Source of the DNA: Candidatus Zhuqueibacterota bacterium
Lineage (GTDB): Bacteria > Zhuqueibacterota > Zhuqueibacteria > Residuimicrobiales > Krinioviventaceae
Assembly: GCA_016929295.1 (NCBI GenBank)
Contig: JAFGJB010000061.1
Span: forward strand, 1 to 64,000
DNA: 64,000 nt
Reading direction: 5' to 3'
Positions 38,745-48,878 of this stretch are shown here, piece by piece; within the stretch, counting starts at the first letter, position 1; every line of letters begins with the position of its first letter. A program made the translations under genes and the position numbers. Under the pieces are notes generated by a model. It searched no databases and was not told the origin of the DNA. It saw nothing but the letters and a program-made list of their open reading frames with translations.

Positions 38745-39893
38745 CTATTGTGGCGGACGTTTTCCCAATAGCAGCCATTCATAATAGGCCGAGGATCCCG
38801 TATCCAATATTTCACGAATCAATCTGGCCACCGAGTTGCCAATACCTTTTATCTGTTGTAATTGATTATAAAGATGACGAAGAGGTTCCTTCATTTGCGA
38901 AATCGAATAGGCTGCATAGCCGTACGGACTCTTTTGGTTCTTCAGCTTCAGTAGATAGTCGATGTGTTCCAGAATAATAACAACCCGATCCGTCTCATCA
39001 ACAAAATCACGCCATATGAAAGGCGGAATACGGATCGGCACTTGAAAAGTTTTGCAAATCTCTGCAAATAGATGACTGATCGAGTCATAATATTCTTTTC
39101 GCGCTTCACCCCAGGGATTGCCGGAGTAGATGTTTTCATATTGGGGAATAAGCCTCGCATCATACTCGCGCAGGATGCGGTAAAAATGCTCCTGTTGTCG
39201 TCCTGCTTTCATGGTTAAGCCGCCAAAGATGATGAAATCGATGCCAATATCTGTCGCCGCTTTTACGCTTTCGGCTATTTTTTCAGGGGAATCAGTGATG
39301 AACGGTAGCACCGGCATCAAATACATTCCTATGGGAAAATTCGCCTTTTTAAACTTTGCTAGTGTCTTCAGTCGGTGAGTGGGTCGAGATACACCAGGCT
39401 CAAAGCGGGCAGAGATAGCGTCATCCACCGATGAAAAACTCATACTGATTATCGCGCACGACTGCTGATGAATTCGTCTCAATAGCTCGAAATCTCTTTC
39501 AATCAGCGTCGATTTGGTGAGCATATGAACCGGAAAATTATAGTATGCGATGAGCTGCAGCGCCTGGCGGGTCAGTTCATACTGCAATTCCACTGGTTGG
39601 TAACTATCGCAGACACCTCCACCGACGAATATAAAGCCCGGCCTCAAGGGTTTTCTCTTGTGCGTCGGATCAATCTCACGTTTCAAGACGTCGATGGCAT
39701 TCATTTTCACTGCCACATCGCGGCCAAATTCTCCCTCCACCTGGTATTTTTCTGCACGGCCGTCGCAGTAAGCGCAATTGTGAGTACAACCGCGGTAAAG
39801 ATTCATGCCGTATCGAGAAACGAACCACGATTCCGCTTTTTTCTGCTTGCGAAGAATGGATTTCGCCTGAGTATTTATCACATTTGCGCGCAT
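38745..39893 (-). CDS. Radical SAM protein, SPL (spore photoproduct lyase)/SplB-like, with C-terminal HhH-like motif
   Basis: MNLYRGCTHNCAYCDGRAEKYQ (CxxxCxxC); HMLTKSTLIERDFELLRRI; C-terminal LQQIKGIGNSVARLIREILDTGSSAYYEWL. Start placed at MRANVINTQAKS; ORF track extends to 40082. Confidence 0.82.
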   Translation of the reverse strand: MRANVINTQAKSILRKQKKAESWFVSRYGMNLYRGCTHNCAYCDGRAEKYQVEGEFGRDVAVKMNAIDVLKREIDPTHKRKPLRPGFIFVGGGVCDSYQPVELQYELTRQALQLIAYYNFPVHMLTKSTLIERDFELLRRIHQQSCAIISMSFSSVDDAISARFEPGVSRPTHRLKTLAKFKKANFPIGMYLMPVLPFITDSPEKIAESVKAATDIGIDFIIFGGLTMKAGRQQEHFYRILREYDARLIPQYENIYSGNPWGEARKEYYDSISHLFAEICKTFQVPIRIPPFIWRDFVDETDRVVIILEHIDYLLKLKNQKSPYGYAAYSISQMKEPLRHLYNQLQQIKGIGNSVARLIREILDTGSSAYYEWLLLGKRPPQ

Positions 39894-39954
39894 GACGACA
39901 AAGGAACGACTTGTGACATTGATGATTGTCGATGGAATAAGGGGCGCTGCACAC

Positions 39955-41910
39955 TTAATGCGCGCCGACAATCGGCAACCATACCGCCATCTCTCCAACA
40001 CCACGATGATTCCATGCATAGTACGGGATCGCACGAAAATCTTGCTCGCGATTCGGTTCATCCAGTCGCACCGCTCGGCCATTCAACACCACGACACCGT
40101 GCAAAAGATGGTCGAGGTACTCACTTTGCAGCTGTGAATCCAGCCGGAGAGCCAGATTGCTGATCGTGCCCAAGTTGTCGACTGCCTCTGCACAATAAAC
40201 GATCGGACCGCGCTCCAGCGCCATTCTGCCGACATTTTCAGTCACCAATTCATGCGACATAACTTTGCGCACCGCCATCGGCACATCGAGTTGGATGCAA
40301 TCGCCAGGCGACCATGTCTGCGTCAGCGCAATGAAGCCGTTGTGCATCTCTATCTCCTGCGGATCCTCATTGATGGTCAAATGCGCAGCACGCTCGCCCG
40401 CCTCGATATAGGAATATAAATCACTCGGCACGGGCTGATTGGCCCAGCCAGGCAGCCGCAATTTGATTGTGAACGGCGCTGCCTTGCCAGGATCGATGAT
40501 GATTGTTATTTTACCATCCCATGGATATTCCGTTTCCTGGATAATTTTCACTTGCCGGCTTCCGAGGGAAAAGACCGCTTCATTCGCTGCATAAAGATTC
40601 ACATATATTGTATCCTGCTGCTGCGCATAAAAATATCCGGGCAATGACGGTATAAATCGGCAAATATTCGACGGACAGCAGGAACAGTCAAACCATTCTT
40701 TACGCGTCGTCGAACCCTGGTTGAACGGCATCTTGCCGTCAAACGCCAGGCAATTGGGATAGAAAAAGGTATCCCCTTCCAGGGAGACTCCGGAAATCAG
40801 GCCGTTGTAAAGGGTGCGCTCCATGACGTCCAGATATTTAGCATGCCCTTTGAGCAAAAACATGCGATGATTCCACATGACATTGGCGATGGCGGCGCAG
40901 GTTTCGTTGTAAGAGGTCGCGTTCGGCAATTCATAATTGGCGCCAAATGCCTCCCCATGCCTTTGCGCACCGATGCCGCCAGTGATGTAAAGCTTTTTCG
41001 ATACCACATTATCCCAGATGCGATCGATGGCGTCGACGTACGTGCGCTCGCCAGTCAAGGCAGCGACATCAGCAACGCCTGAGTAGAAATAGCCCGCACG
41101 CACCGCATGGCCGACAGCCTCATTCTGCTCATAAACAGGCGCATGATCCTGAGAGTAGGGGCCATACAACTCGTGACCCTGAGCATTACCGCGTTGATCG
41201 ATGAAAAAACGGGCCAGCTGCAGATATTTATTATCGCCAGTGGCGCGATATAATTTGACCAGGCCGATTTCAACTTCCTCATGCCCGGGAGGCGACATGA
41301 GCTTACCCGGTCCAAAGGTTTCAGCGATGAAATCGGCATTTTTGATCGCCACATCGAGAAAATGCCGTTTTCCGGTGACCTGATAGTGGGCAACAGCGGC
41401 TTCATACATGTGCCCCACATTGTAAAGCTCGTGTCCGCCGCCGATATCCGACCAGCGCTCTGCCGTGCCGGACCAGGTTGTCGGCGGCTTGTTTGGGTCG
41501 ATCGTACGCCAGGTCATGATATAGCCATCATCTTCCTGCGCCGCGGCAATTTTTGCAATCAGATCATCGAGATAAGCCTCCAGCTCTGCATCCGGAAACG
41601 TTGCCAGTGAGTAGGACGCCCCTTCGATGATCTTGTAAACATCCGAATCATCGAACGGAAATGGTGACTGAAATTCTCCCTCGCGCATACCGGCGGCGAT
41701 CTCAAAATTGGCTATGCGTCCGGTCTCCTGACATTTTTTAAAAGAAGCAGGAATGGTCACCTGACGGTTTACATCAAGACGATGCCGCCAGAAAGCATCC
41801 GTCAGTTTGACGCTGGTGAAGGGAACGGGCTTGATGGGATAATCGACGGCTCTTTTTGTCGCACACGATAAAATCAGCAGCATGAAGAGGCAAATGAGAT
41901 ATTTCATCAA
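39955..41910 (-). CDS. Glycoside hydrolase family 127 (beta-L-arabinofuranosidase-like, DUF1680), lipoprotein
   Basis: LILSCATKRAV lipobox; VKLTDAFWRHRLDVNRQVTIPASFKKCQETGRI; GGIGAQRHGEAFGANYELPNATSYNETCAAIANVMWNHRM; EWFDCSCCPSNICRFIPSLPGYFY. Confidence 0.92.
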   Translation of the reverse strand: MMKYLICLFMLLILSCATKRAVDYPIKPVPFTSVKLTDAFWRHRLDVNRQVTIPASFKKCQETGRIANFEIAAGMREGEFQSPFPFDDSDVYKIIEGASYSLATFPDAELEAYLDDLIAKIAAAQEDDGYIMTWRTIDPNKPPTTWSGTAERWSDIGGGHELYNVGHMYEAAVAHYQVTGKRHFLDVAIKNADFIAETFGPGKLMSPPGHEEVEIGLVKLYRATGDNKYLQLARFFIDQRGNAQGHELYGPYSQDHAPVYEQNEAVGHAVRAGYFYSGVADVAALTGERTYVDAIDRIWDNVVSKKLYITGGIGAQRHGEAFGANYELPNATSYNETCAAIANVMWNHRMFLLKGHAKYLDVMERTLYNGLISGVSLEGDTFFYPNCLAFDGKMPFNQGSTTRKEWFDCSCCPSNICRFIPSLPGYFYAQQQDTIYVNLYAANEAVFSLGSRQVKIIQETEYPWDGKITIIIDPGKAAPFTIKLRLPGWANQPVPSDLYSYIEAGERAAHLTINEDPQEIEMHNGFIALTQTWSPGDCIQLDVPMAVRKVMSHELVTENVGRMALERGPIVYCAEAVDNLGTISNLALRLDSQLQSEYLDHLLHGVVVLNGRAVRLDEPNREQDFRAIPYYAWNHRGVGEMAVWLPIVGAH

Positions 41911-43265
41911 AAACTCCTTTCATTCCTAGCCCGTGCATAGTCGAATCCCAGTAATGCCGCGCCCCGCATGGACGACTGATCAACGAGACGATATTCCGCA
42001 GGCCACATCCATTTTTGCTTTGCCTTGATGAGCGCCTCATTCACAGCTCCCCCGGTGACGTGAATGATGTGATCCAAATTAACGAACGCAGAAACCTGCT
42101 GCAAGTGCTTTTTTTGATAGTCGCATAATCCTTTGATGACCGCAGCAAGAATTTGCGGGCGCGTCGATTCTGCAGTCAATCCTTCGAGCCTGGCTGTAAG
42201 TGGTTCGAGTGAATATCTTGATCCCATCAGATAAGGAGTATAAACGACCTCATTCGTTTTGGCAAGCCATTCATCAATTGCATCACCTATAAAACGGCTG
42301 AAAAAATCTTCGTCAGACAGGTCGGCGCAAAATGTCTTTTTGAACCAATCGTACGCTATGCCGCCGGCGTTCATGACATGCAGCGTCAGCCAGCGAGCGC
42401 GCGACACATGCGCCCGCACATTATAGGCCGGCGAAGGAATGCAGCGCTGCAGGCAGACCATGGTGATTTCACACGTGCCGTTCACATTGATGATATCGCC
42501 GGGTGATTGAATGCCGGCAGAATAGGCGGCCAGGACGGCATCGTTGCCGCCGATCAGCACCTGCGGCGGCATCCGGAATCCCAGCTTGTGCGCAATTTCA
42601 TTCTTCATCACGCCGACGCTCGCCGCAGCGGGCATGATTTCGGGCAGCCGATCGATCGATAAGCCGCAAGCCCGGGCAATGGATTCGTTCCAGGTCATGT
42701 CATTCTTCACAGTGTTGTACAAAGCTGACAATGAGGCGGACGATGGATCAATGGCGCTCCGTCCGGTGAGCCACTTGGCAAAAAAAGTGTTGGAATGGCC
42801 AAAAGTGGCCGTCTTTCGATAAATATCGGGCAGATTTTCCTTGATCCACAGGATGCTCGCCAATGAACAGCCGCCGGCAACGGGCATATTGCCGGTGTGT
42901 TCAAAGAGATAGTCGGGACCAATCGCATCAATGATGAACTGCGCCTGCACCCGCGAGCGTTGATCCAGCATCAAAATGGCGGGATAGAGAGCTGTGCCAT
43001 TTTCTGCCATGGCAGTCAATGCAGGGGTTGTGCCAGAAAGCGCTATGATCTCGACATCCGCGATCTCTGGCTGCAACGCACGGCAGCCGTTTTGAAAAGC
43101 AGCGAGCCATTTCTCCGGATCAATATCAGCGAACAGACCACGATTGTAAATATTGAGATGGTAGGCCTCTGCGTACTGCTTTTGTGGGGCCATATCAACG
43201 GCCGATCTATAGACCGCCATTTTAAGACCGGTCGTGCCTATATCTATGGCGAGAATTGCGCTCAT
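41907..43265 (-). CDS. FGGY-family carbohydrate kinase (xylulokinase-like)
   Basis: AILAIDIGTTGLKMAVYRS; FAKWLTGRSAIDPSSASLSALYN; HIIHVTGGAVNEALIKAKQKWM; 4-bp overlaps with both neighbours. Confidence 0.88.
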   Translation of the reverse strand: MSAILAIDIGTTGLKMAVYRSAVDMAPQKQYAEAYHLNIYNRGLFADIDPEKWLAAFQNGCRALQPEIADVEIIALSGTTPALTAMAENGTALYPAILMLDQRSRVQAQFIIDAIGPDYLFEHTGNMPVAGGCSLASILWIKENLPDIYRKTATFGHSNTFFAKWLTGRSAIDPSSASLSALYNTVKNDMTWNESIARACGLSIDRLPEIMPAAASVGVMKNEIAHKLGFRMPPQVLIGGNDAVLAAYSAGIQSPGDIINVNGTCEITMVCLQRCIPSPAYNVRAHVSRARWLTLHVMNAGGIAYDWFKKTFCADLSDEDFFSRFIGDAIDEWLAKTNEVVYTPYLMGSRYSLEPLTARLEGLTAESTRPQILAAVIKGLCDYQKKHLQQVSAFVNLDHIIHVTGGAVNEALIKAKQKWMWPAEYRLVDQSSMRGAALLGFDYARARNERSF

Positions 43266-44176
43266 CGCACGAGGCTGCTCTCTATGATGAATCCGTCCCG
43301 CACCATTGCGGTGCGGATTTTCACCACTTCCGTTTCAGGCACGGGGCGCATGGGCGAGCGCGGCTCATCGCCGTGCAAGCCGACGATGTTCATCGCTGCT
43401 TTGACACCGGCGACGCCATAGGCGCCCGAGACAGCGGTAGTCAAGCGTGCCAGGCGAAAATGCAACTGCCGCGCTTTATCATAGTTTTTGCTGCGCCAGG
43501 CTTGATACAACTCGACGACGGCATCGGGAAAGACATTCGCCAGCGAGATGATGCCGCCGCATGCGCCAATATGCAGCGACGGATAGAATGTGCTGCTCGA
43601 ACCGGACAGGATGGAAAAATCCAGGTTCGGATCGACTATGCTCAGGTATTGGCCGGGTCCTTCTGCCGATGAATCTTTGATGCCGACGATATTTTCATGC
43701 GCCGCCAGCGCCGCCACGGTTTTCGGTGGAATTTTGACGCCACCGGCAAACTGCGGCGCATTGTACAAGACAAGCGGTATCGGTGAAGCATCGGCAATAC
43801 GCTCGAAATGGGCTTGCAGCGCATCGCCGCTCATGAATTTGGCGAAATAGCCGGGTGTGAGCACGCTGGCATAGTCGAATGCCATCGCAGCAGCGCGCTT
43901 TGCCTTTTCTATCGTCTCCCGCGTCGATTCGCAGGCGACGCCAACCATGATGATCTTATCTCCCTTGTGCTCGGCAAAGAGTTCCAAAATCTCACGCTGC
44001 TCTTTTTCGCTCATGCTGCGAAACTCGCCGTTCGAACCGAGGGCGAGATAGCCGCGCAGTTTTGATGTGCGGTAAAATTCGAGGTTTTTTTGCAAATGAT
44101 CGAGCTGCAGTTCATCATTGATGAAGGGGGTGTTCACCGGCGCAAACACGCCGGCGAGTTTTTCCTCATTGGTCAT
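43262..44176 (-). CDS. Dihydrodipicolinate synthase/NAL family aldolase (YjhH-like, 2-keto-3-deoxy-pentonate aldolase candidate)
   Basis: LAGVFAPVNTPFINDELQLDHLQKNLEFYRTSKLRGYLALGSNGEFRSMS; PLVLYNAPQFAGGVKIPPKTVAALAAHENIVGIKDSSA. ORF opens at 44194; MTNEEK start preferred. Confidence 0.85.
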   Translation of the reverse strand: MTNEEKLAGVFAPVNTPFINDELQLDHLQKNLEFYRTSKLRGYLALGSNGEFRSMSEKEQREILELFAEHKGDKIIMVGVACESTRETIEKAKRAAAMAFDYASVLTPGYFAKFMSGDALQAHFERIADASPIPLVLYNAPQFAGGVKIPPKTVAALAAHENIVGIKDSSAEGPGQYLSIVDPNLDFSILSGSSSTFYPSLHIGACGGIISLANVFPDAVVELYQAWRSKNYDKARQLHFRLARLTTAVSGAYGVAGVKAAMNIVGLHGDEPRSPMRPVPETEVVKIRTAMVRDGFIIESSLVR

Positions 44177-44195
44177 AATAACTCCTCTTGACAAA

Positions 44196-45530
44196 TCAAA
44201 CGAATAAACTGGTGATCCAGATGAGCATCATGGCGCACAAGCCCAAAAAGAGGGTGCCGAGGCTATGCAACCTGTAGCCGGTCTTGACATCCATGCCGGA
44301 CATTTGGGTGACGACCCAGAAAAAGCTGTCATTCGCGTGCGATACGACCATCGAACCGCTGCCGATGGCGAGGACGAGCAGAGCGCGCATGACCTCCGAC
44401 TGAAATCCCAGCGCCGGCAGGAGCGGCGCCATGATCGATGCGGTGGTGATGATGGCCACAGTCGAGGAACCCTGCGCCGTTTTGATCGCCGCGGCCAGCA
44501 TGAAGGGCAACCATAAGCCGAGTTTTGCGCCTGCCAGGGAATTGCCAAGGAGATCGGCGATGCCCGAATTTTGCAGCACGCGACCAAATGCACCGCCGGC
44601 GCCGGTGATCATGATGATCATCGCGGCGCTCATCACTCCCTCGCCAACCCAGCCCGAGCTCGATAACATATCGGTCGTCAAATGCCGCGGCAGCAGGGTG
44701 GAGAAAAGTATGCCGATGAGCAGGGCGATGACCGGTGAACCGACAAAGCTGACAATCCGATAGAGCGCAGCCTGACCGAGCGGCGAGGTCGGCAGCGCTG
44801 CAACCGATTTCAGGATGATCAGAATAATCGGCACGACAATCGGCAAAAGCGCTTTCATCGCCCCGGGGGCATTGTCCATGCGCTTCTGCATCATTGCTTC
44901 CGACAATTGCGGATTTGCATCCATCCAGAATCGGCCGGCATAGTTGGCGGCGTAAAGCCAGGCCATGAGCATGACGATCAGGCTGATGGGCAGAGCGAGC
45001 ACAATGACCAATCCCAGATCCGCTTCGAGCAATCCGGCGGCAGCAATGGGGCCGGGCGTCGGCGGCACCAGCGTGTGCGAGATGGTCAGACAGAGCGAGA
45101 GCACGATGGCAGTGCCGGCGAGAGAGATGCCAGCGCGCTTGGTAAGCGCCTTGTTCAGTGGCGACAAAATCACAAAACCGGAATCGGCAAATACCGGGAT
45201 GGACACCAGCCAGCCAATGAGTCCCATGGCCGGGATGATTCTCTTTTTGCCGATTCTTCTCAGAATGCTCTCCGCCAGCGTATACGCACCGCCCGATTTT
45301 TCCAGAAAAGTGCCGATGATCGTGCCGGCAATGATGACGATGCCGATGTGACCGAGCGTGTCGCCAAAGCCGCTGTTGATAGACGTGACGATCGTCTCCA
45401 ATGGCATCGATGAAAACAGGCCAAATCCGATCGCGGCGCACAAAAGGGCGAGCAAAGGATGCAGACGAAAGCGCACCGTCGCGACGACGATGAAAGCAAT
45501 CGCAATAAACAGGAGTAACAGTCTTGTCAT
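44196..45530 (-). CDS. GntP-family gluconate/aldonate permease (YjhF-like)
   Basis: Polytopic; GTIIGTFLEKSGGAYTLAESILRRIGKKR; IPVFADSGFVILSPLNKAL; LVPPTPGPIAAAGLLEADLG; SHANDSFFWVVTQMSGMDVKTGYR. Confidence 0.9.
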   Translation of the reverse strand: MTRLLLLFIAIAFIVVATVRFRLHPLLALLCAAIGFGLFSSMPLETIVTSINSGFGDTLGHIGIVIIAGTIIGTFLEKSGGAYTLAESILRRIGKKRIIPAMGLIGWLVSIPVFADSGFVILSPLNKALTKRAGISLAGTAIVLSLCLTISHTLVPPTPGPIAAAGLLEADLGLVIVLALPISLIVMLMAWLYAANYAGRFWMDANPQLSEAMMQKRMDNAPGAMKALLPIVVPIILIILKSVAALPTSPLGQAALYRIVSFVGSPVIALLIGILFSTLLPRHLTTDMLSSSGWVGEGVMSAAMIIMITGAGGAFGRVLQNSGIADLLGNSLAGAKLGLWLPFMLAAAIKTAQGSSTVAIITTASIMAPLLPALGFQSEVMRALLVLAIGSGSMVVSHANDSFFWVVTQMSGMDVKTGYRLHSLGTLFLGLCAMMLIWITSLFV

Positions 45531-45540
45531 GTTTTTACAC

Positions 45541-45630
45541 TGAATTTCGAATATCGAACGCCGAATAACGAAAAGTCTTTTCCTTTGTCATCCATCATTC
45601 AGCATTCAGAATTCATCATTCAATATTCAC
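45541..45630. repeat. Second intergenic repeat family ('ATTCGAATATCGAA...CATTCAGCATTCAGAATTCATCATTCAATATTC')
   Basis: Low-complexity, partly self-similar heptamer-like units; overlaps the last codons of the yjhG-like gene. Confidence 0.65.
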
Positions 45631-47580
45631 TCTTTCAATTATCTTCTGCACATCATACACCGCCCCGCCCCACGTCCCGCCGCTGGCATTCTGCAACGCT
45701 GCCCACAGCCTTGTGTCGTCGGGCAGATTGGCTTGCGGCGCCAGATCGGCACGCAGAGGGCGGCTATGCAACAGGTTTGTTCCCCGGGCCGGCGCCAAGT
45801 CCGCTTCGCTGCATCCGGCTTCACCCACGACATTCACCTCTCCTGCAAGACCTTTTGCATCAATTACAATGCGAATGATATCCCCATCGATTATTTTGCC
45901 GATCGGCCCGCCCGCCAGCGCTTCCGGACCGACGTGCCCGATGCAGGCGCCCGTGCTGACGCCGCTGAACCGTCCATCCGTAATGAGGGCGACACTTTTT
46001 CCCCACGACAGATATTTGAGCGCTGCGGTCACCTGAAAAGTCTCCTCCATGCCGCTTCCCAGGGGTCCGATGCAGATGAGAACCAGGATATCACCCGGGT
46101 GGATGTCGCCTTTTTTAATTGCCGCGATGGCCGCCGGTTCGCTGGTGAAGACGCGCGCCGGGCCGGTCATTATGAAAACGCCATCTTTATTGAGCACGGA
46201 TGGATCAATCGACGTGCTCTTGACCACGCACCCGTCAGGGCCGATATTGCCGCGCGGGAATGAGACCGTGCTCGTCACACCACGACGGCGCGCTGCTGAT
46301 CGCGACATGATGACATCATCCGGATCAATCTTTTCCTGCTCGACAAGAATATTTTTCAGCTTGCGCCGGCGCTCCGAGCGTTCCCACCAGCAGAGATTCT
46401 CACCAAGCGTCTGGCCGGATACGGTCTGCACGTCGAGGTGCAACAGGTCCAGATCTCTCAGATGCAGCATGACCTCCGGCACGCCGCCGGCGTGAAAGAC
46501 AAAATTCGTCGGAAAATGAATCGGCCCGTTGGGCAGCACGGAGACGAGACGCGGCGTCCTGGCGTTCACCTCCATCCACTCCTTCACTGTCGGCCGCTCG
46601 AGTCCGGCGGCATGCGCAATCGCCGGCAGATGCAGCAGCAGGTTGGTCGAGCCGCCAAAGGCAGCGTGCAGGGTCATGGCGTTGCGCAGAGAATCAGGCG
46701 TCACCACATTTTTCACCCCTAGGCGCTGTCGCTGCAGATAGATGAGCGCGTCCGCCGACCTCTTCGCCAGATCCAGCCAGATCGCTTCTCCGGACGGCGC
46801 CAGCGCTGCATGCGGCAGGCTTAGTCCGAGCGCCTCGCAGACCACTTGCGACGTCGCCGCGGTGCCGAGAAAATGGCAGCCGCCGCCCGGCGAGGCGCAG
46901 GAGCTGCACGTCTGTTCCTGCGCATACGTCAAACTGACCTCTCCGCGCGCATAGCGGGCGCCTATCGACTGGATGCGGCCCAGATCCTCCGCATCCTTGG
47001 GCGGCAAGGTGACGCCGCCGGGGACGATTATGCACGGCGTGTCGGACATGGCGGCCAGCGCCATCATCATAGCGGGCAAGCCTTTATCGCACGTGGCGAT
47101 GCCGAGGACGCCTTTTGCTTTCGGCAAACTGCGGATCAGACGACGAAAGACGATGGCAGCGTCGTTGCGATAGGCCAGACTGTCCATCATGCCGGCGGTG
47201 CCCTGGGTGCGGCCGTCACACGGATCGGACACATATCCGGCAAAAGGCAAGGCGCCGAGGCGATACAACTCTTCGGCCGCTGCGCGCACCAGCGCGTCGA
47301 GTTCGAAATGTCCCGTGTGGTAGCCGAGCGCAACGAAGTCGCCGGCACCATTGCGTAATCCGCCGCTTGTGCTCAAAATGAGAAATTGCTGTCGTCCCAC
47401 CTCAGCAGGTCGCACCCCCATGCCAATATCTTGCACCGCACCAAAGATATCGCCGCTTGGGGCGGTGCGCAAGGTCGCAGCCGAGAGCGGCAACTTGCCG
47501 CGCGCCGAATCGACTGAGGTTCGGATTCGATAAATTTCGGCATCGCTGCCCTGGAGAATTTTCTTGATTTCGTTTTTCAT
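45616..47580 (-). CDS. yjhG: YjhG/YagF-type pentonate (D-xylonate) dehydratase, IlvD/Edd family
   Basis: 654 aa; [91 protein letters not shown]. Confidence 0.88.
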   Translation of the reverse strand: MKNEIKKILQGSDAEIYRIRTSVDSARGKLPLSAATLRTAPSGDIFGAVQDIGMGVRPAEVGRQQFLILSTSGGLRNGAGDFVALGYHTGHFELDALVRAAAEELYRLGALPFAGYVSDPCDGRTQGTAGMMDSLAYRNDAAIVFRRLIRSLPKAKGVLGIATCDKGLPAMMMALAAMSDTPCIIVPGGVTLPPKDAEDLGRIQSIGARYARGEVSLTYAQEQTCSSCASPGGGCHFLGTAATSQVVCEALGLSLPHAALAPSGEAIWLDLAKRSADALIYLQRQRLGVKNVVTPDSLRNAMTLHAAFGGSTNLLLHLPAIAHAAGLERPTVKEWMEVNARTPRLVSVLPNGPIHFPTNFVFHAGGVPEVMLHLRDLDLLHLDVQTVSGQTLGENLCWWERSERRRKLKNILVEQEKIDPDDVIMSRSAARRRGVTSTVSFPRGNIGPDGCVVKSTSIDPSVLNKDGVFIMTGPARVFTSEPAAIAAIKKGDIHPGDILVLICIGPLGSGMEETFQVTAALKYLSWGKSVALITDGRFSGVSTGACIGHVGPEALAGGPIGKIIDGDIIRIVIDAKGLAGEVNVVGEAGCSEADLAPARGTNLLHSRPLRADLAPQANLPDDTRLWAALQNASGGTWGGAVYDVQKIIERVNIE

Positions 47581-47611
47581 GAAATGAAGGAATTGAATTT
47601 ATTCTGTTGCG

Positions 47612-48865
47612 TCACTGTCGCTGACGAATGATCAGACAGGGGCCGGGTCGCAGGATCTCTATGCCGTGGTGATCCGTGTCTGACAACAGTGCGATGACAT
47701 TATCGCCTTTGACGAGATGAGCGGGATCGATGGTGAGGACAGAGTGAACGACATCGTGAATCGCTCTTTTCGAAGTGACGGGATACGCATGCCCATTTAT
47801 CCTGAAAGGCTTTGTAACATTCCCTTCACCTCCGTCCCAGATTTTGATGTGTAATTGAGCGGCCACAATCTTTTCTGGATCAATGGGACTGTAAATTTTT
47901 GCAGTCTTACAAACTCCTGCGCGGGACCAGAATGGAACCGGCGCATCAGCGCAATAGAACATCTGTACGCTTTCTCTACTGCGTCTCAAGAGTGACCCGG
48001 TCGTCGGTGCCGTTTCATAGCACAGACCATCCTTGAATTTCACGATGGCTTTGAACTGCAATGGCGTGCTTTGATCCGGCAACAGCCTGACGTCCCATTT
48101 TATCGCAAAGGGGAAAGCTACGGCGTTTCCAACATGAGATATTCGTTCTCTCTTAAATGTATAGCCATGCCAATCGGAATGATCACAATTGCCATTTTCA
48201 TCAAAGCCCGTGTAGCGGGCGATAAATTCGACCGAGCCGATTTTTGGCGCAGAGTCCTGTGGAATATCGAGTCGGAGTGTAACAGTGTCATTTTCAATGC
48301 AAGGCGGGGCCACGACTCTGGCAAAAAAATCGACCAGGCCAGGATGGCGTTTGCGCACGCTATCCGGTTTGTAGACACATTGCAGCGCCACATTATCCAG
48401 TATAAAGTGACCCCAGAATCCCTCTCCCCGCTCACAAGAAAATTGCAGCGCATTGACGCCAGTGACGAGATGAGGGGGCTCGATGTCAACAGATGGATAA
48501 GCATAGACGCAATGCCCCAACGCTGTGCCATAGTCCGGAATGGAATAGACTGCCTTGCCATTGACGGTCACGCGCTTGTTGGCCGTATGCGGGTGTCCAC
48601 CCCACATTTCGAGATAGAGCACTGCTTTTTCCAGATCGACTAGTAATTCCGGCGCATTTAAAAGCACCAGGCCGTTTGCCAGGACTTCCGAACGTTTGCC
48701 AAAAGCATCGTCTGTGGCGATTTCAGGATCATTCACTCGCCAGCGGCCATCCCGGTGATTGCTGATGTTTTCATCGAATTCGGCCCAGTATTGACGATAA
48801 AACAGACCATCGGCGAGGACAGCTGCGGCGAAGAGCAAGGAGTGCAAAAAAAGTGCTTTTATCAT
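47612..48865 (-). CDS. Hypothetical secreted beta-rich protein
   Basis: MIKALFLHSLLFAAAVLADGLFYRQYWAEFDENISNHRDGRWRVNDPEIATDDAFGKRSEVLANG; signal peptide; no confidently recognised domain. Confidence 0.7.
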   Translation of the reverse strand: MIKALFLHSLLFAAAVLADGLFYRQYWAEFDENISNHRDGRWRVNDPEIATDDAFGKRSEVLANGLVLLNAPELLVDLEKAVLYLEMWGGHPHTANKRVTVNGKAVYSIPDYGTALGHCVYAYPSVDIEPPHLVTGVNALQFSCERGEGFWGHFILDNVALQCVYKPDSVRKRHPGLVDFFARVVAPPCIENDTVTLRLDIPQDSAPKIGSVEFIARYTGFDENGNCDHSDWHGYTFKRERISHVGNAVAFPFAIKWDVRLLPDQSTPLQFKAIVKFKDGLCYETAPTTGSLLRRSRESVQMFYCADAPVPFWSRAGVCKTAKIYSPIDPEKIVAAQLHIKIWDGGEGNVTKPFRINGHAYPVTSKRAIHDVVHSVLTIDPAHLVKGDNVIALLSDTDHHGIEILRPGPCLIIRQRQ

Positions 48866-48878
48866 GATATTATGACCA

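Noticed and set aside
44329-45441. 370-aa minus-strand ORF rich in H/R/D
   Set aside because: Alternative-frame artefact of the GntP permease gene; composition typical of frame-shifted GC-rich coding DNA.
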